64,000 nucleotides of DNA from Streptomyces sp. NRRL F-2580 (GTDB lineage Bacteria > Actinomycetota > Actinomycetes > Streptomycetales > Streptomycetaceae). Shown piece by piece: positions 27,221-36,589 of this stretch. Location of the stretch: contig NZ_JOIR01000017.1 of NCBI RefSeq assembly GCF_000720115.1, positions 1 through 64,000 on the forward strand, written 5' to 3'. How positions within the stretch are numbered: the first letter of the stretch is position 1; each line of letters starts with the position of its first letter. Under the pieces are notes generated by a model, which worked only from the letters and a program-made list of their open reading frames with translations, had not been told where the DNA came from and searched no databases. Position numbers and translations under genes: made by a program.

Positions 27221-28147
27221 TCAGCTGAGGCGGATACGCGGGTCGAGGGCCGCGTACAGCAGGTCCACGATGAGGCTGAGGACGACGAAGATCGCGACGC
27301 TGTAGGTCACGACACCGATGACGATCGGGTTGTTCTGCTGCTGAATCGCCTGAACCAGTGCCAGACCGACACCGTCCCAGTTGAAGATCGCCTCAGTGAT
27401 GAGCGCACCACCGAGGAGTCCGCCGAACGAAATACCCAGGTACGTGACCACGGGGATGGACGAGTTGCGCAGCACGTGCTTGAAGAGCACGCGGCGTCGC
27501 GGAAGTCCCTTGGCCACGGCCGTCTTCACGTAGTCCGCGCGCAGCACCTCGAGCATCGTGCCGCGGGTGAGGCGGGCGACGAAGGCGATGTCGGTGATGG
27601 CGAGGGTGATGGCGGGAAGGACCATGCCTTCGAGCTTGTCTCCGCCGAGCTGCGGGAACCACTGGAGATCCACGGCGAAGAACTTCATGAGCAGCATGCC
27701 GATCACGAAGGTGGGGAAGCCGACGGCCATCGTCGTAAAAAATGTCGTGGCCATGTCGAGAATGCTGTATCTGTAGAGCGCGGCGATGATGCCGACGCCC
27801 ATACCGAACACGGTGACGAGCACGATGGCCAGGATGGCCAGCTTCGCCGTGTTCTGAAGCTTGGGGCCGAGGATCTCGGAAACCTCGCGGCGCTGCACGA
27901 AGTCCTCGCCGAGGTCGCCGGTGGCAACCTTCGCGACGTAGTTGACGTACTGCTCGGGCAACGACTTGTCGAGCCCGTAACGCGCCTTCAGTTCCGCGAC
28001 CACTGCGGGGTCACGTGCCTTGTCGCTGCCCGCGATCGAACCCACGGGATCGCCGGGGAGTACGAACAGACACGCGAACAGAACCATGGTCGCGCCTATG
28101 AGGACTATGACCATCTGCCCGAGGCGACGGGCGACGTACCTTCCCAT
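27221..28147 (-). CDS. Oligopeptide ABC transporter permease (OppB type), BldKA-like
   Basis: A 308-residue permease: MGRYVARRLGQMVIVL start, six helices, EAA loop DYVKTAVAKGLPRRRVLFKH, end DLLYAALDPRIRLS. I chose the ATG at 28147 (GAGAGG upstream) because it matches the paralogue's start exactly; 47 upstream residues in frame look non-coding. About 200 bp separate it from the binding-protein gene, the largest gap in the operon. Confidence 0.92.
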   Translation of the reverse strand: MGRYVARRLGQMVIVLIGATMVLFACLFVLPGDPVGSIAGSDKARDPAVVAELKARYGLDKSLPEQYVNYVAKVATGDLGEDFVQRREVSEILGPKLQNTAKLAILAIVLVTVFGMGVGIIAALYRYSILDMATTFFTTMAVGFPTFVIGMLLMKFFAVDLQWFPQLGGDKLEGMVLPAITLAITDIAFVARLTRGTMLEVLRADYVKTAVAKGLPRRRVLFKHVLRNSSIPVVTYLGISFGGLLGGALITEAIFNWDGVGLALVQAIQQQNNPIVIGVVTYSVAIFVVLSLIVDLLYAALDPRIRLS

Positions 28148-28344
28148 GTTTTGCCTCTCTACCTGGCCGCTTCTGGGAGCAGCGGCCTCCAGCCCAAGGA
28201 ACGGGCCGGCTCTCGGCGTGCGGGGGTTGCCCGCGGATGTGAGGGGTGCCGAAGTGAAAACGGCCTGCCGAGCGGGGCCGCGGCCCACCGGTCACCCGGG
28301 GGCCGCGACACGTTCGCTCCTGACGGATATACCGTCCGAACCGA

Positions 28345-30000
28345 TTACTTCTTGACAGAGATCTTCTCGAGGATCGGGTCCTCGTTGAAGTTGATGTCGT
28401 CCAGACCGTTGAACTTGTCGGTCGCCATCAGGCGGAACTGGGAACGGTTGAAGGTCGGGATGAGCGCCATGTCGTCCATGGCCATCTTCTCGGCCTGCTT
28501 GTACATCGCGATGCGAGCGGCCTCGTCCTTGGTGGCGCGGGCCGTGTCGATCAGCTTGTCGAACTCGGGGTTGTTGTAACGGACGCGGTTGTCACCGGTC
28601 ACGTTGCCCTCGGCGTCCTTGTTCATCGAGGCCGAGTGCAGCAGCGGGAACAGGAAGTTCTCCGGGGTCGGGTAGTCCGCGCCCCACGCGAAGCGGTAGA
28701 CACCGGTGGCGCTGGAACCCTGCTGCTCCTTGAGCATGCCCGGGAAGTCCTTGCCGTCCAGCTTGACCTTGACGCCGAGGACGTCCTCGAGCTGCTTGGC
28801 GATGGCCTGGACCCACTCTTCGTGGCCCGCACCGGTGTTGAAGCTGAACTTGATCTCGGTACCCGGCTTCAGGCCGCCCTTCTCGGCGTGCTCCTTGGCC
28901 TTGGCCGCGTCCTGCTTGACGCAGGAGACGCAGAGGTCCTTCTGGTACGCCTTCGGGAACGCCGGCGGCACGATGGTGGTCGACGGGGTCTGGTAGCCCT
29001 GGAAGACACCCTTGGCGATGGCCTGACGGTCGATCGCGTAGGAGATCGCCAGACGGGCGTCCTTGTTGTTCGTCGGACCGTTGTCACCGATCGGCAGAAC
29101 GAAGTTCATGCCGTTCGTGTCCTTGGCGAACCACTTGTTCTGCGGCTTGTACTTCGCCTCGGCCGTCTTGAGCATCGGCGTCGGGATGTGCGCGTAGTCG
29201 AAGGTGCCGGCCTGGAAGCCGTCGTACTCGAGCTGCTGCGCGGTCTTGTCGTTGAGGAGCGTGACCTGGACCTTCGCGAGGGAGGCCTTGGTCAGCGAGT
29301 AGTCGTCGTTGCGGACGAGGTTGATCGCCTTGTTGTGCTCCCAGGTGCCGTCCATCTTGAACGGACCGTTACCGATGGGGGCCTCGCCGAACGCCTTGTC
29401 CTCTTCGCCGACCTTGGCGGACTTCGGAACCGGGCTGTAGGCGTTGTGCGCCGTCTTCAGGACGAACTCGCAGTCCGCCTTGGACAGGTCCACCTTGATG
29501 GTGTTCGGGTCCGGGGTGGTGACACCGGAGAAGGTCTTGGCGGAGCCGTCCTGCAGCTCGGCGTAACCCTTGATACCGGCGAAGTGGTACGCCACGTCGG
29601 ACGCGGCGGCCTTGTGAGCGGCACGGGCCCAACCGCGGGCGAACGCCTCGGCGTCCACGACCTCGCCGTTGGAGAACTTGGTGTCGGGCTTGATCTTGAA
29701 GGTCCAGGAGGTGCAACCCTCGTCCGACGTCGCCGACTCGGCGAGCGCGGGCTCGGCCAGGCCGTCCGGCGTGTTGCCGTACAGGCCGGTGAACAGCGCG
29801 TTGGCGAGCAGGATACCGGTGGACTCGTGGGCACGCCCCGGGTCGATGGTGTCCGGCTCCGTGCTGCCCATCCGGAACACGCCACCGTTGGCAGCGCTGC
29901 CCTTGTCCTTGCTGTCACCGTCACCGCCACCACAGGCGGTAGCGGCCAGGGCGACGACAACCGCGCCCACGACCCACTTGGCGCTCTTGGCACCGCGCAT
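28345..30000 (-). CDS. Oligopeptide-binding lipoprotein (SBP family 5), BldKB-like
   Basis: A 551-residue extracellular binding protein with signal peptide and lipobox LAATAC followed by GGG. Family 5 features include KFSNGEVVDAEAFARGW and PIGNGPFKMDG; a CVSC pair may form a disulphide. It is the first gene of cluster 2. The ATG at 30000 has GAGGAGG at ideal spacing, better than the ATG at 30015. In S. coelicolor the BldK importer takes up a peptide needed for aerial mycelium formation; that role is inferred here from gene context next to typA. A hairpin with a T7 tract lies in its leader. Confidence 0.92.
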   Translation of the reverse strand: MRGAKSAKWVVGAVVVALAATACGGGDGDSKDKGSAANGGVFRMGSTEPDTIDPGRAHESTGILLANALFTGLYGNTPDGLAEPALAESATSDEGCTSWTFKIKPDTKFSNGEVVDAEAFARGWARAAHKAAASDVAYHFAGIKGYAELQDGSAKTFSGVTTPDPNTIKVDLSKADCEFVLKTAHNAYSPVPKSAKVGEEDKAFGEAPIGNGPFKMDGTWEHNKAINLVRNDDYSLTKASLAKVQVTLLNDKTAQQLEYDGFQAGTFDYAHIPTPMLKTAEAKYKPQNKWFAKDTNGMNFVLPIGDNGPTNNKDARLAISYAIDRQAIAKGVFQGYQTPSTTIVPPAFPKAYQKDLCVSCVKQDAAKAKEHAEKGGLKPGTEIKFSFNTGAGHEEWVQAIAKQLEDVLGVKVKLDGKDFPGMLKEQQGSSATGVYRFAWGADYPTPENFLFPLLHSASMNKDAEGNVTGDNRVRYNNPEFDKLIDTARATKDEAARIAMYKQAEKMAMDDMALIPTFNRSQFRLMATDKFNGLDDINFNEDPILEKISVKK

Positions 30001-30040
30001 GGGTTTCCTCCTCATGAGTCCACTGATCGACTTGAGGGGC

Positions 30041-30072
30041 AAAAAAACCTCGCCGACACCCCTGACGGCGAG
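30041..30072 (-). promoter_or_regulatory. Leader hairpin with T7 tract (possible attenuator)
   Basis: On the minus strand CTCGCCG and CGGCGAG pair around a 10-base loop (30072-30049) and are followed, after one G, by seven T residues (30047-30041). The structure ends 40 bases before the start codon of the BldKB-like gene. It resembles an intrinsic terminator placed inside the mRNA leader; U-tracts are rare in this genome. Confidence 0.55.
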
Positions 30073-30348
30073 CGAATCCCTGCCCATAGTGTGCTCGTGA
30101 GTCGGCGCGCTCCCCACAGCGCGTGACCCATTGACCCGAGCTCAATGGAGCCATCCTCAGGGACTGCCAGGCCGTAAACCACACTTGGGTGGTCTCGTTT
30201 TCACAACATCGATCCGCGGCAGAAACCCGAAATCCGGACAAACGGATAGGAGACAGACACGTGCGAAACGGACGGTTAGCTCATCTTCCGGAGTGTCACG
30301 GTCGGTATGCGGACACCAGAACGCAAAAATCCGCTTGACAAAAGCGAA
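30073..30348. other. Upstream region of BldK-like operon, no gene seen
   Basis: This non-coding stretch is AT-richer than its surroundings. CACACTATGGG on the minus strand (about 30083-30093) resembles the CACACATAGGG upstream of the cluster 1 binding-protein gene and may mark both promoters. A 26-codon plus-strand frame (30261-30338) has GGAGA upstream but no other support. Confidence 0.4.
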
Positions 30349-30387
30349 CAGCCCCTCCCTTCACGGACTCCGTGAAGGGAGGGGCTG
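30349..30387 (-). terminator. Terminator after typA
   Basis: Perfect 19-bp inverted repeat arms (30349-30367 and 30369-30387) around a single base, about 105 bp past the typA stop codon. Confidence 0.85.
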
Positions 30388-30491
30388 CTGCATTTCAAAG
30401 CGCTGCGGCCGACAGCCTCCGCCGCGGCCGCCCGCCCGAGCAAACCACGGGACGGGCGACGCAACGGCCCTGCTGCGTAAGGTCTTTACTA

Positions 30492-32396
30492 CTACTTGGC
30501 CGACTTGGCGCGCGACGCGGTGCGCGAGCGCTCCTTCTGGTCCAGGACGACCTTGCGGATGCGGACGGCCTCCGGGGTCACCTCGACGCACTCGTCGTCG
30601 CGGCAGAACTCCAGGGACTGCTCCAGGGAGAGCTTGCGGGGCGGAATCACGTTCTCCGTGTTGTCCGCGGAAGCCGCACGCATGTTGGTGAGCTTCTTCT
30701 CCTTGGTGATGTTCACGTCCATGTCGTCGGAGCGCGAGTTCTCGCCGACGATCATGCCCTCGTACACCTCGGTGCCGGGGTCGGTGAACAGGACGCCGCG
30801 CTCCTGCAGGTTGATCATCGCGAACGGCGTGACCGAACCGGCGCGGTCCGCGACCAGCGAACCGTTGTTACGGGTCACCAGCGGGCCGAACCACGGCTCG
30901 TAACCCTCGTGGATGGAGTGCGCGATACCGGTGCCGCGCGTACCCGTCAGGAACTCCGTACGGAAGCCGATGAGGCCGCGGGACGGGACGACGAACTCCA
31001 TGCGGACCCAGCCGGAGCCGTGGTTCGACATGTTGTCCATACGGCCCTTGCGGACGCCCATGAGCTGCGTGACCGCGCCCATGTGCTCCTCGGGGACGTC
31101 GATCGTCATGCGCTCGACCGGCTCGTGCACCTTGCCGTCGATCTCCTGCGTGACCACCTGCGGCTTGCCGATGGTCAGCTCGAAGCCCTCGCGGCGCATC
31201 TGCTCGACCAGGATGGCAAGCGCGAGCTCACCGCGGCCCTGGACCTCCCAGGCGTCGGGACGCTCGGTGTCGAGGACGCGCAGCGAGACGTTGCCGATCA
31301 GCTCGCGGTCCAGACGGTCCTTGACCTGACGGGCGGTGACCTTGCGGTCCTTGACCGCGGACTTGGCGTCCGCGCCCTTGCCCGTGCCGCCGCGGCCGAC
31401 CAGCGGCGAGGTGTTCGTACCGATGGTCATGGAGATCGCCGGCTCGTCCACCGAGATCAGCGGCAGCGCGATCGGGTTCTCCGGGTCGGCCAGGGTCTCG
31501 CCGATCATGATGTCGGGGAAACCGGCAACCGCGCAGATGTCACCCGGGCCCGCCACCTCGGCCGGCTTGCGGGTGAGCGCCTCGGTCATCATCAGCTCGG
31601 TGATGCGGACGTTCGAGACGGTGCCGTCACGCTTGATCCACGCGACGGTCTGGCCCTTGCGGAGCTCGCCCTGCTCGACGCGGACGAGCGCGATGCGGCC
31701 CAGGAAGTTGTCGGCGTCCAGGTTGGTGACGTGGGCCTGGAGCGGGGCCTCCTCGTCGTACACCGGGGCCGGGACGTGCTCCAGGATGGTGGAGAAGAAC
31801 GGCTCCAGGCTGTCGCTGTCCGCGGGGACGGTGCCGTCCTCCGGCTTGGTCAGCGAGGCGACGCCGTCACGGCCGCAGGCGTAGACGATCGGGAACTCGA
31901 TCTGGTCCTCGTCCGCGTCCAGGTCGAGGAAGAGGTCGTACGTCTCGTTGACGACCTCGTCGATGCGGGAGTCCGGACGGTCGGTCTTGTTGATGCAGAG
32001 GATGACCGGCATCTTCGCCTGAAGGGCCTTGCGCAGGACGAAGCGGGTCTGGGGCAGCGGACCCTCGGAGGCGTCCACCAGCAGGACGACCGCGTCCACC
32101 ATCGACAGACCGCGCTCGACCTCACCACCGAAGTCGGCGTGGCCGGGGGTGTCGATGATGTTGATCGTGATCGGGGCCCCGCCGTCCTTGGGGTGATACT
32201 TCACCGCCGTGTTCTTGGCGAGGATCGTGATGCCCTTCTCACGCTCCAGGTCGTTCGAGTCCATCATGCGGTCGTCGAGGTGCTGGTGGGCGGCGAAGGC
32301 ACCGGCCTGCTTGAGCATGGCATCGACGATGGTCGTCTTGCCATGGTCGACGTGGGCGACGATGGCGACGTTACGGATGTCGTGGCGCGTGGGCAC
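30492..32396 (-). CDS. typA: Translational GTPase TypA/BipA
   Basis: A ribosome-associated GTPase of 634 residues, related to EF-G and involved in stress and ribosome assembly. G1 is AHVDHGKTT (residues 14-22), the switch region is REKGITI, G3 is [14 protein letters not shown], and G4 is NKTDRP. The C-terminal TypA-specific domain ends [10 protein letters not shown]. The true start is a GTG at 32396 with GGGAGAAG upstream; the longer frame to 32663 lacks one. The neighbouring LpqW-like gene is also next to typA in Mycobacterium (from memory). Confidence 0.95.
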   Translation of the reverse strand: MPTRHDIRNVAIVAHVDHGKTTIVDAMLKQAGAFAAHQHLDDRMMDSNDLEREKGITILAKNTAVKYHPKDGGAPITINIIDTPGHADFGGEVERGLSMVDAVVLLVDASEGPLPQTRFVLRKALQAKMPVILCINKTDRPDSRIDEVVNETYDLFLDLDADEDQIEFPIVYACGRDGVASLTKPEDGTVPADSDSLEPFFSTILEHVPAPVYDEEAPLQAHVTNLDADNFLGRIALVRVEQGELRKGQTVAWIKRDGTVSNVRITELMMTEALTRKPAEVAGPGDICAVAGFPDIMIGETLADPENPIALPLISVDEPAISMTIGTNTSPLVGRGGTGKGADAKSAVKDRKVTARQVKDRLDRELIGNVSLRVLDTERPDAWEVQGRGELALAILVEQMRREGFELTIGKPQVVTQEIDGKVHEPVERMTIDVPEEHMGAVTQLMGVRKGRMDNMSNHGSGWVRMEFVVPSRGLIGFRTEFLTGTRGTGIAHSIHEGYEPWFGPLVTRNNGSLVADRAGSVTPFAMINLQERGVLFTDPGTEVYEGMIVGENSRSDDMDVNITKEKKLTNMRAASADNTENVIPPRKLSLEQSLEFCRDDECVEVTPEAVRIRKVVLDQKERSRTASRAKSAK

Positions 32397-32636
32397 TTCG
32401 GCGCTTCTCCCGGGATCGTGGATGGCGTCGCGTACGGCCTGGCACGCGCGCCTCGGCCGGGCGAAAACCTGCCACGGCCTTACCCCATGGTACGTCGCGT
32501 GGCGGGAACCGCCTGCCGGGGGGCTGTCAAGGGGCCGGACGAATGAGCGAGGCCGGGTGCTGCGTGGGGTGCCCGGGCCGCCCATCGTGCCGGTAATCAT
32601 GCGGGTCAACGGCCGGGTCAATGGGTACGGCACGAC

Positions 32637-32664
32637 CTTGCCCGCCGGGGATCCGGCGGGCAAG
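32637..32664 (-). terminator. Terminator after the LpqW-like gene
   Basis: Perfect 12-bp arms (CTTGCCCGCCGG and its complement) with a GGAT loop, about 78 bp past the stop at 32742 and upstream of typA. The rest of 32397-32741 holds the typA promoter region; no gene was seen. Confidence 0.8.
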
Positions 32665-32741
32665 GGACTTGAGTCACATCTGAGCTTGCTACCCGGGGGT
32701 CAACCTGACAGGCACCCCTTTGTCATCACTTCTCGCCCACG

Positions 32742-35081
32742 CTACTTCTTCTTGTCCTTGGCCGTCGGCGGCTTCTTCCAGCCGATGTCCTGGTAGCGGG
32801 GGGTGCCGAGGCCGAAGGCGCCGGCGTTGGCCAGGCCCGGCTTGACGGCCACCAGCTCCGGGCGCTGGTAGAGCGGGATGGAGCCGGCGGCGGCCCAGAT
32901 CCGGGCGTCCGCCTTGCGGATCAGCTCGCGGGACTGCTCCTCGTCCAGTTCGCCGACCGCCTGGTCGAAGAGCTGGTCGATGTGGTCGGTGCCGACCCGG
33001 GTGTAGTTCTGTTCGACGAGGAGCGAGCCGTCCGCGGCCGGCTCCGGCTTGGCGAAGATCGGCCGGGCGTCGGTGGCGGGGTAGGCGGTCGCGGGCCAGG
33101 AGTAGAGGGCCAGGTCGTACTGGCCCGAGGCGATGTGGTCCTTGAAGAAGCTGTCGTCGGCCACCTTGGTCGTCTCGGTGTTCACCCCGACCTTCCGCAG
33201 CATCTGGGCGATTCGCTCGCCGACCGCGCGCAGGGACTCCGAGCCCGGGCCGGACGGGAGAACGAATCGCAGGGTGAGCGCCTTGCCGTCCTTGGCGAGC
33301 ATGGCGCCGGAGGTGCGGGTGGCCTGCTTGGCCGGGGCCGGAGAGGCCTTGGCGGGATCGGCCGCGTCACCGTCGCGGGCCGCGCTGCGCTTGCCGTCGT
33401 CGACGGCCGCCACCCGGGCGGCCTGGGCGAGGAGGGAGACCTCCTGCCGGGCGCCGAAGGGGGCGGGGGCCAGTACCGGGGAGGGCTGGTCCTGCGCACC
33501 GTCCGGGGCCGCGGCGAGGGGCCGCTCGCCGGGGCCCGCCGGGCGGGTCCGGGGGCGCTGCCCGGCGGCCGAGCGCGGGTCGCCGTTGGCCTCGTCGTCC
33601 TGGCCCACGATGTAGAGGCCGTCGTTTCCGGTGCCCGGGCCCGAGGGGGTCTTCCCGTCGTCCTGCGGCGCGCTCTCCGGGCCGGCCTTGGCTCCCGCCG
33701 GCTCGGTGATCTTGCCGCCCCGGCGCCAGCCCGCGTCCGTGAGGAGGGCCTGGGCCGCCTGCATGTCCTGACCGCCGAGGGCGTCGCTGTTGTCGGCGTA
33801 CGCCCGCTGCCCGGCCAGTGCCACGTGGCTGCCGACGGGCTTCGCGGGCAGGCCCAGCGGCTTCAGGACGAGCTCGGCCAGCGCCTTGCGGTCCAGTGCC
33901 CGGGCCACCGCCCGGCGCACCCGCTCGTCCGCCAGCGGGCCGGCGGCCCCGTTCATCGCGAGCTGGGTGTAGGCCGGCTCCAGGGACTTGCGGACGGTGA
34001 AGTTCCGCAGGGCCGTCTGCTCGTCGGCGTACCGTTTCACCGCCGCCACGTGCTTCTCGCGGCTCTCCTTCTCCGCCGCGGCCTTGTCCTCGTCCGTCCC
34101 GAAGGCGACCGCCCAGGACAGCGTGGCCTGCGCCGGGGTCATCGCGGCCCCCGGACCGTGGGCCGGGGCGCCGCCCGAGCCCGCGCCGCCGTTGCCCACG
34201 GCGTCCTTGCCGGCGTCCCGGCGGGCCAGCGCGATCCGGTCGGCGCCGGTGCGGTCGATCTCGGCCAGATCCAGCTTCCCGGCCGCCAGCGCCGCGGCGC
34301 GCTCGGCCCGCGGCACCGCCGTCAGGACCAGCGTGTCCAGCTTGGCCTGCCGGCCCCACCAGCGCGGATTGCGGGTCAGGGCCGCGGTGCCCGTCTTCTT
34401 GTCGATCGCCCCCAGGGCGAAGGGCCCCGCGGTGACCTTCAGAGCGCCGCGGGCGCCCTCGTTGAAGGCGTCCGGGGTACCCGTGACCTGCTTGGGGTAA
34501 AGCGGGCTGAAGAGCGAGCGCCAGTCGGCGTACGGCTTGGCGAAGGTGACCCTGACCTCCAGGTCGGTCTTGCCCTTCTCGATCTTCTCGATCCGCTCGT
34601 AGCCGGCGTTGCGCGCCGTCCAGTACGCCGAGTCCTTGCCGTTCAGGGCCCGCCACTGGGCCACGAAATCGGCGGCGCCGATCTCGCGTCCGTCGCTCCA
34701 CACCGCCTGCTGGTTCAGCTTGTAAAGGACGACCTGTTTGGGCTCCCGCCCGACGATCTCGGCCTTCTCCAGGTAGTCGGGATTGGCCACGGGCCGCCCC
34801 TTGGCATCCAGCACGAACAGCTGCGGCAGCACGGCACCGGCGATGCGGGTGGTGGTGGCGTCCGCGTCGGCCTGGAAGGTGTTCAGGGTGTCCGGCAGGG
34901 TGTCCACGGCCCAGCGCAGCACACCCCCGTCCGCGACCTTCTCGCGGGCGGTCGTGGCGATGTCCTGCCCGGCGGCGACGGGGCCGCCCTCGTCTTCACC
35001 CGCGCCGCAGCCCGTGAGGAGCGGCAGTGCGAGGACTCCCGAGGTCAGGAGCGCCAAGGACCTGCGCCTTCGCTGGGACAT
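32742..35081 (-). CDS. LpqW-like lipoprotein (SBP family 5 fold)
   Basis: A 779-residue lipoprotein with lipobox LLTGC. The first 350 residues and the last 200 carry the peptide/solute-binding fold (AVWSDGREIGAADFVAQW; LYSWPATAYPATDARPIF). Between them are long Gly/Pro/Ala-rich insertions (around NGGAGSGGAPAHGPG and a stretch near residues 500-600), making it 200 residues longer than OppA-type proteins. There are no permease or ATPase genes beside it. Its place next to typA matches lpqW of Mycobacterium, whose product influences phosphatidylinositol mannoside/lipoarabinomannan synthesis instead of peptide uptake. The ATG at 35081 has CGGAGG upstream. Confidence 0.82.
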   Translation of the reverse strand: MSQRRRRSLALLTSGVLALPLLTGCGAGEDEGGPVAAGQDIATTAREKVADGGVLRWAVDTLPDTLNTFQADADATTTRIAGAVLPQLFVLDAKGRPVANPDYLEKAEIVGREPKQVVLYKLNQQAVWSDGREIGAADFVAQWRALNGKDSAYWTARNAGYERIEKIEKGKTDLEVRVTFAKPYADWRSLFSPLYPKQVTGTPDAFNEGARGALKVTAGPFALGAIDKKTGTAALTRNPRWWGRQAKLDTLVLTAVPRAERAAALAAGKLDLAEIDRTGADRIALARRDAGKDAVGNGGAGSGGAPAHGPGAAMTPAQATLSWAVAFGTDEDKAAAEKESREKHVAAVKRYADEQTALRNFTVRKSLEPAYTQLAMNGAAGPLADERVRRAVARALDRKALAELVLKPLGLPAKPVGSHVALAGQRAYADNSDALGGQDMQAAQALLTDAGWRRGGKITEPAGAKAGPESAPQDDGKTPSGPGTGNDGLYIVGQDDEANGDPRSAAGQRPRTRPAGPGERPLAAAPDGAQDQPSPVLAPAPFGARQEVSLLAQAARVAAVDDGKRSAARDGDAADPAKASPAPAKQATRTSGAMLAKDGKALTLRFVLPSGPGSESLRAVGERIAQMLRKVGVNTETTKVADDSFFKDHIASGQYDLALYSWPATAYPATDARPIFAKPEPAADGSLLVEQNYTRVGTDHIDQLFDQAVGELDEEQSRELIRKADARIWAAAGSIPLYQRPELVAVKPGLANAGAFGLGTPRYQDIGWKKPPTAKDKKK

Positions 35082-35429
35082 GGGTGGTACCTCCGGGGCG
35101 GGGCGTGGGGGAAGCATGATCACGTTCGGCGGTATATGGAGCTGATCACACCGGTTGCCGGATCCCACTGAAATCGACGGTCCGCCGCACCCTTCGCACC
35201 CGCCTCTCGCCACGCCGCGAACCCCACCCGTGCGGACCAATCCGGCTTGCGCGCCGAAGGGGCAGTCCCCCGGGAGAGGGATGAGAATGGGGGCAGGGAG
35301 GGGGCGCACAATTCACGCCTGCGCGCCCGCAATCGCCGCACGTCCCTTCACAACGGGGGACGGGAAGCGCGACACTCGCAGGCGCACATGAGCGTTGCCA
35401 CCGCACCTTGGCGGAAGTGAGGGCAAATC
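35082..35429. other. Divergent promoter region, no gene seen
   Basis: 348 bp between the LpqW-like gene (minus) and the small coiled-coil protein gene (plus). CATATACCG near 35130 on the minus strand could be a -10 region for the lipoprotein gene. No coding frame is convincing. Confidence 0.4.
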
Positions 35430-35660
35430 ATGTCCCTGCAAGACGATCTGAATGCCGTACGACGCAACCTCGACGAGCTCACGCGCAAGGTCGAGCAGCT
35501 GGAGCAGCAGGCCGGGCGGCGCAAGCCCGGGAGCTCGACGCCGGCGTCCCCGCCGGAACCGTCCCGGATGGTGACGGTCCCGGACACGCCGTACGACAGC
35601 TCGCTGTGGACCGACTCGGACGACGAGGGCCTCGGCGCCCGCGACCGTCGCGCGCCCTGA
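35430..35660 (+). CDS. Small coiled-coil protein of unknown function
   Basis: A 76-residue soluble protein. Residues 1-30 form a coiled coil (LNAVRRNLDELTRKVEQLEQQ); the rest is a Pro/Ser-rich tail ending in an acidic DSDDEGLG segment. A GAGGG stands upstream of the ATG. It precedes the succinate dehydrogenase operon by 103 bp on the same strand. No family is recognised. Confidence 0.7.
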   Translation: MSLQDDLNAVRRNLDELTRKVEQLEQQAGRRKPGSSTPASPPEPSRMVTVPDTPYDSSLWTDSDDEGLGARDRRAP

Positions 35661-35763
35661 CCGGCGTACGCGACCCCACGACCTCCCGCACACCCCATCC
35701 GGCCCGGCCGCTCGCGGCCGGGCCCCCTGGGGCCACCCCTCATCACTCCTCCCGGAGTCCTCT

Positions 35764-36588
35764 TTGGCCACAGGAACACAACCACCCCGGCAGCGGCCCG
35801 GCGGCGTCCACGACGCCTCCCGGGCCGCGATCACCGCCCGGCACCTGCGGACCGACCGGTGGTGGGTCTCCCCCGCCGTCACCGCGGCCGGGCTGCTCGC
35901 CTTCATCGCCTACTCGACCTGGCGGGCCTTCGCGAACGCCGACTACTACGCGGCCCCGTACGTCTCGCCCTTCTACTCCCCGTGCCTCGCGGAGAACTGC
36001 GTCCCGATGAAGGGCGGCCCCAACTGGGAGGTCTTCGGCAGCTGGTGGGGCCTCTCCCCCGCCCTGCTGATCCTGATCTTCCCGCTCGGGTTCCGGCTGA
36101 CCTGCTACTACTACCGCAAGGCCTACTACCGGGGCTTCTGGGCCTCGCCGCCGGCCTGCGCCGTCGCCGAACCGCACGCGAAGTACACCGGCGAGACCCG
36201 CTTCCCGCTGATCCTCCAGAACGCGCACCGGTACTTCTTCTACGCGGCGGTCCCGGTCGCGGGCATCCTCACGTACGACACCGTGCTGACCTTCCGCGAC
36301 GAGCACTACGAGTGGGGCCACATGGGCCTCGGGACCCTGCTGTTCCTGGTCAACATCACGCTGATCTGGGCCTACACGCTGTCCTGCCACTCCTGCCGCC
36401 ACATCATGGGCGGCCGGCTCAAGCACTTCTCGAAGCACCCGGTCCGCTACCGGCTCTGGGGCTGGGTCAGCCGGCTCAACACCCGTCACATGCAGCTGGC
36501 GTGGGCCTCCCTGATCAGCGTGGCCCTGTGCGACTTCTACGTCTACCTGCTGGCCAGCGGCGCCTTCACCGACCCGAGGATCTTCTGA
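35764..36588 (+). CDS. Succinate dehydrogenase membrane anchor (Sdh1 type)
   Basis: A 274-residue membrane subunit with five helices that anchors the SdhAB catalytic unit and passes electrons to menaquinone. The size and gene order match actinobacterial Sdh1 (about 273 residues in M. tuberculosis, from memory). Two unusual Cys/His clusters are present: SPCLAENC after helix 1 and SCHSCRHIMGG before helix 5. The second suits the membrane-embedded Rieske-type [2Fe-2S] cluster reported for mycobacterial Sdh1. The start is a TTG at 35764 (CGGAG upstream). The gap to sdhA is one base. Confidence 0.88.
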   Translation: MATGTQPPRQRPGGVHDASRAAITARHLRTDRWWVSPAVTAAGLLAFIAYSTWRAFANADYYAAPYVSPFYSPCLAENCVPMKGGPNWEVFGSWWGLSPALLILIFPLGFRLTCYYYRKAYYRGFWASPPACAVAEPHAKYTGETRFPLILQNAHRYFFYAAVPVAGILTYDTVLTFRDEHYEWGHMGLGTLLFLVNITLIWAYTLSCHSCRHIMGGRLKHFSKHPVRYRLWGWVSRLNTRHMQLAWASLISVALCDFYVYLLASGAFTDPRIF

Positions 36589-36589
36589 C

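Noticed and set aside
30261..30338. 26-codon plus-strand ORF with GGAGA upstream and a TTA codon, near the BldK-like operon
   Set aside because: A TTA codon next to a bld locus is tempting, but the frame is very short, opposite to the operon and has no supporting similarity.
32742..35081. Binding protein for one of the two oligopeptide transporters
   Set aside because: typA and a terminator lie between it and the transporters, and both operons already encode their own binding protein. Length and synteny favour the LpqW-like assignment.
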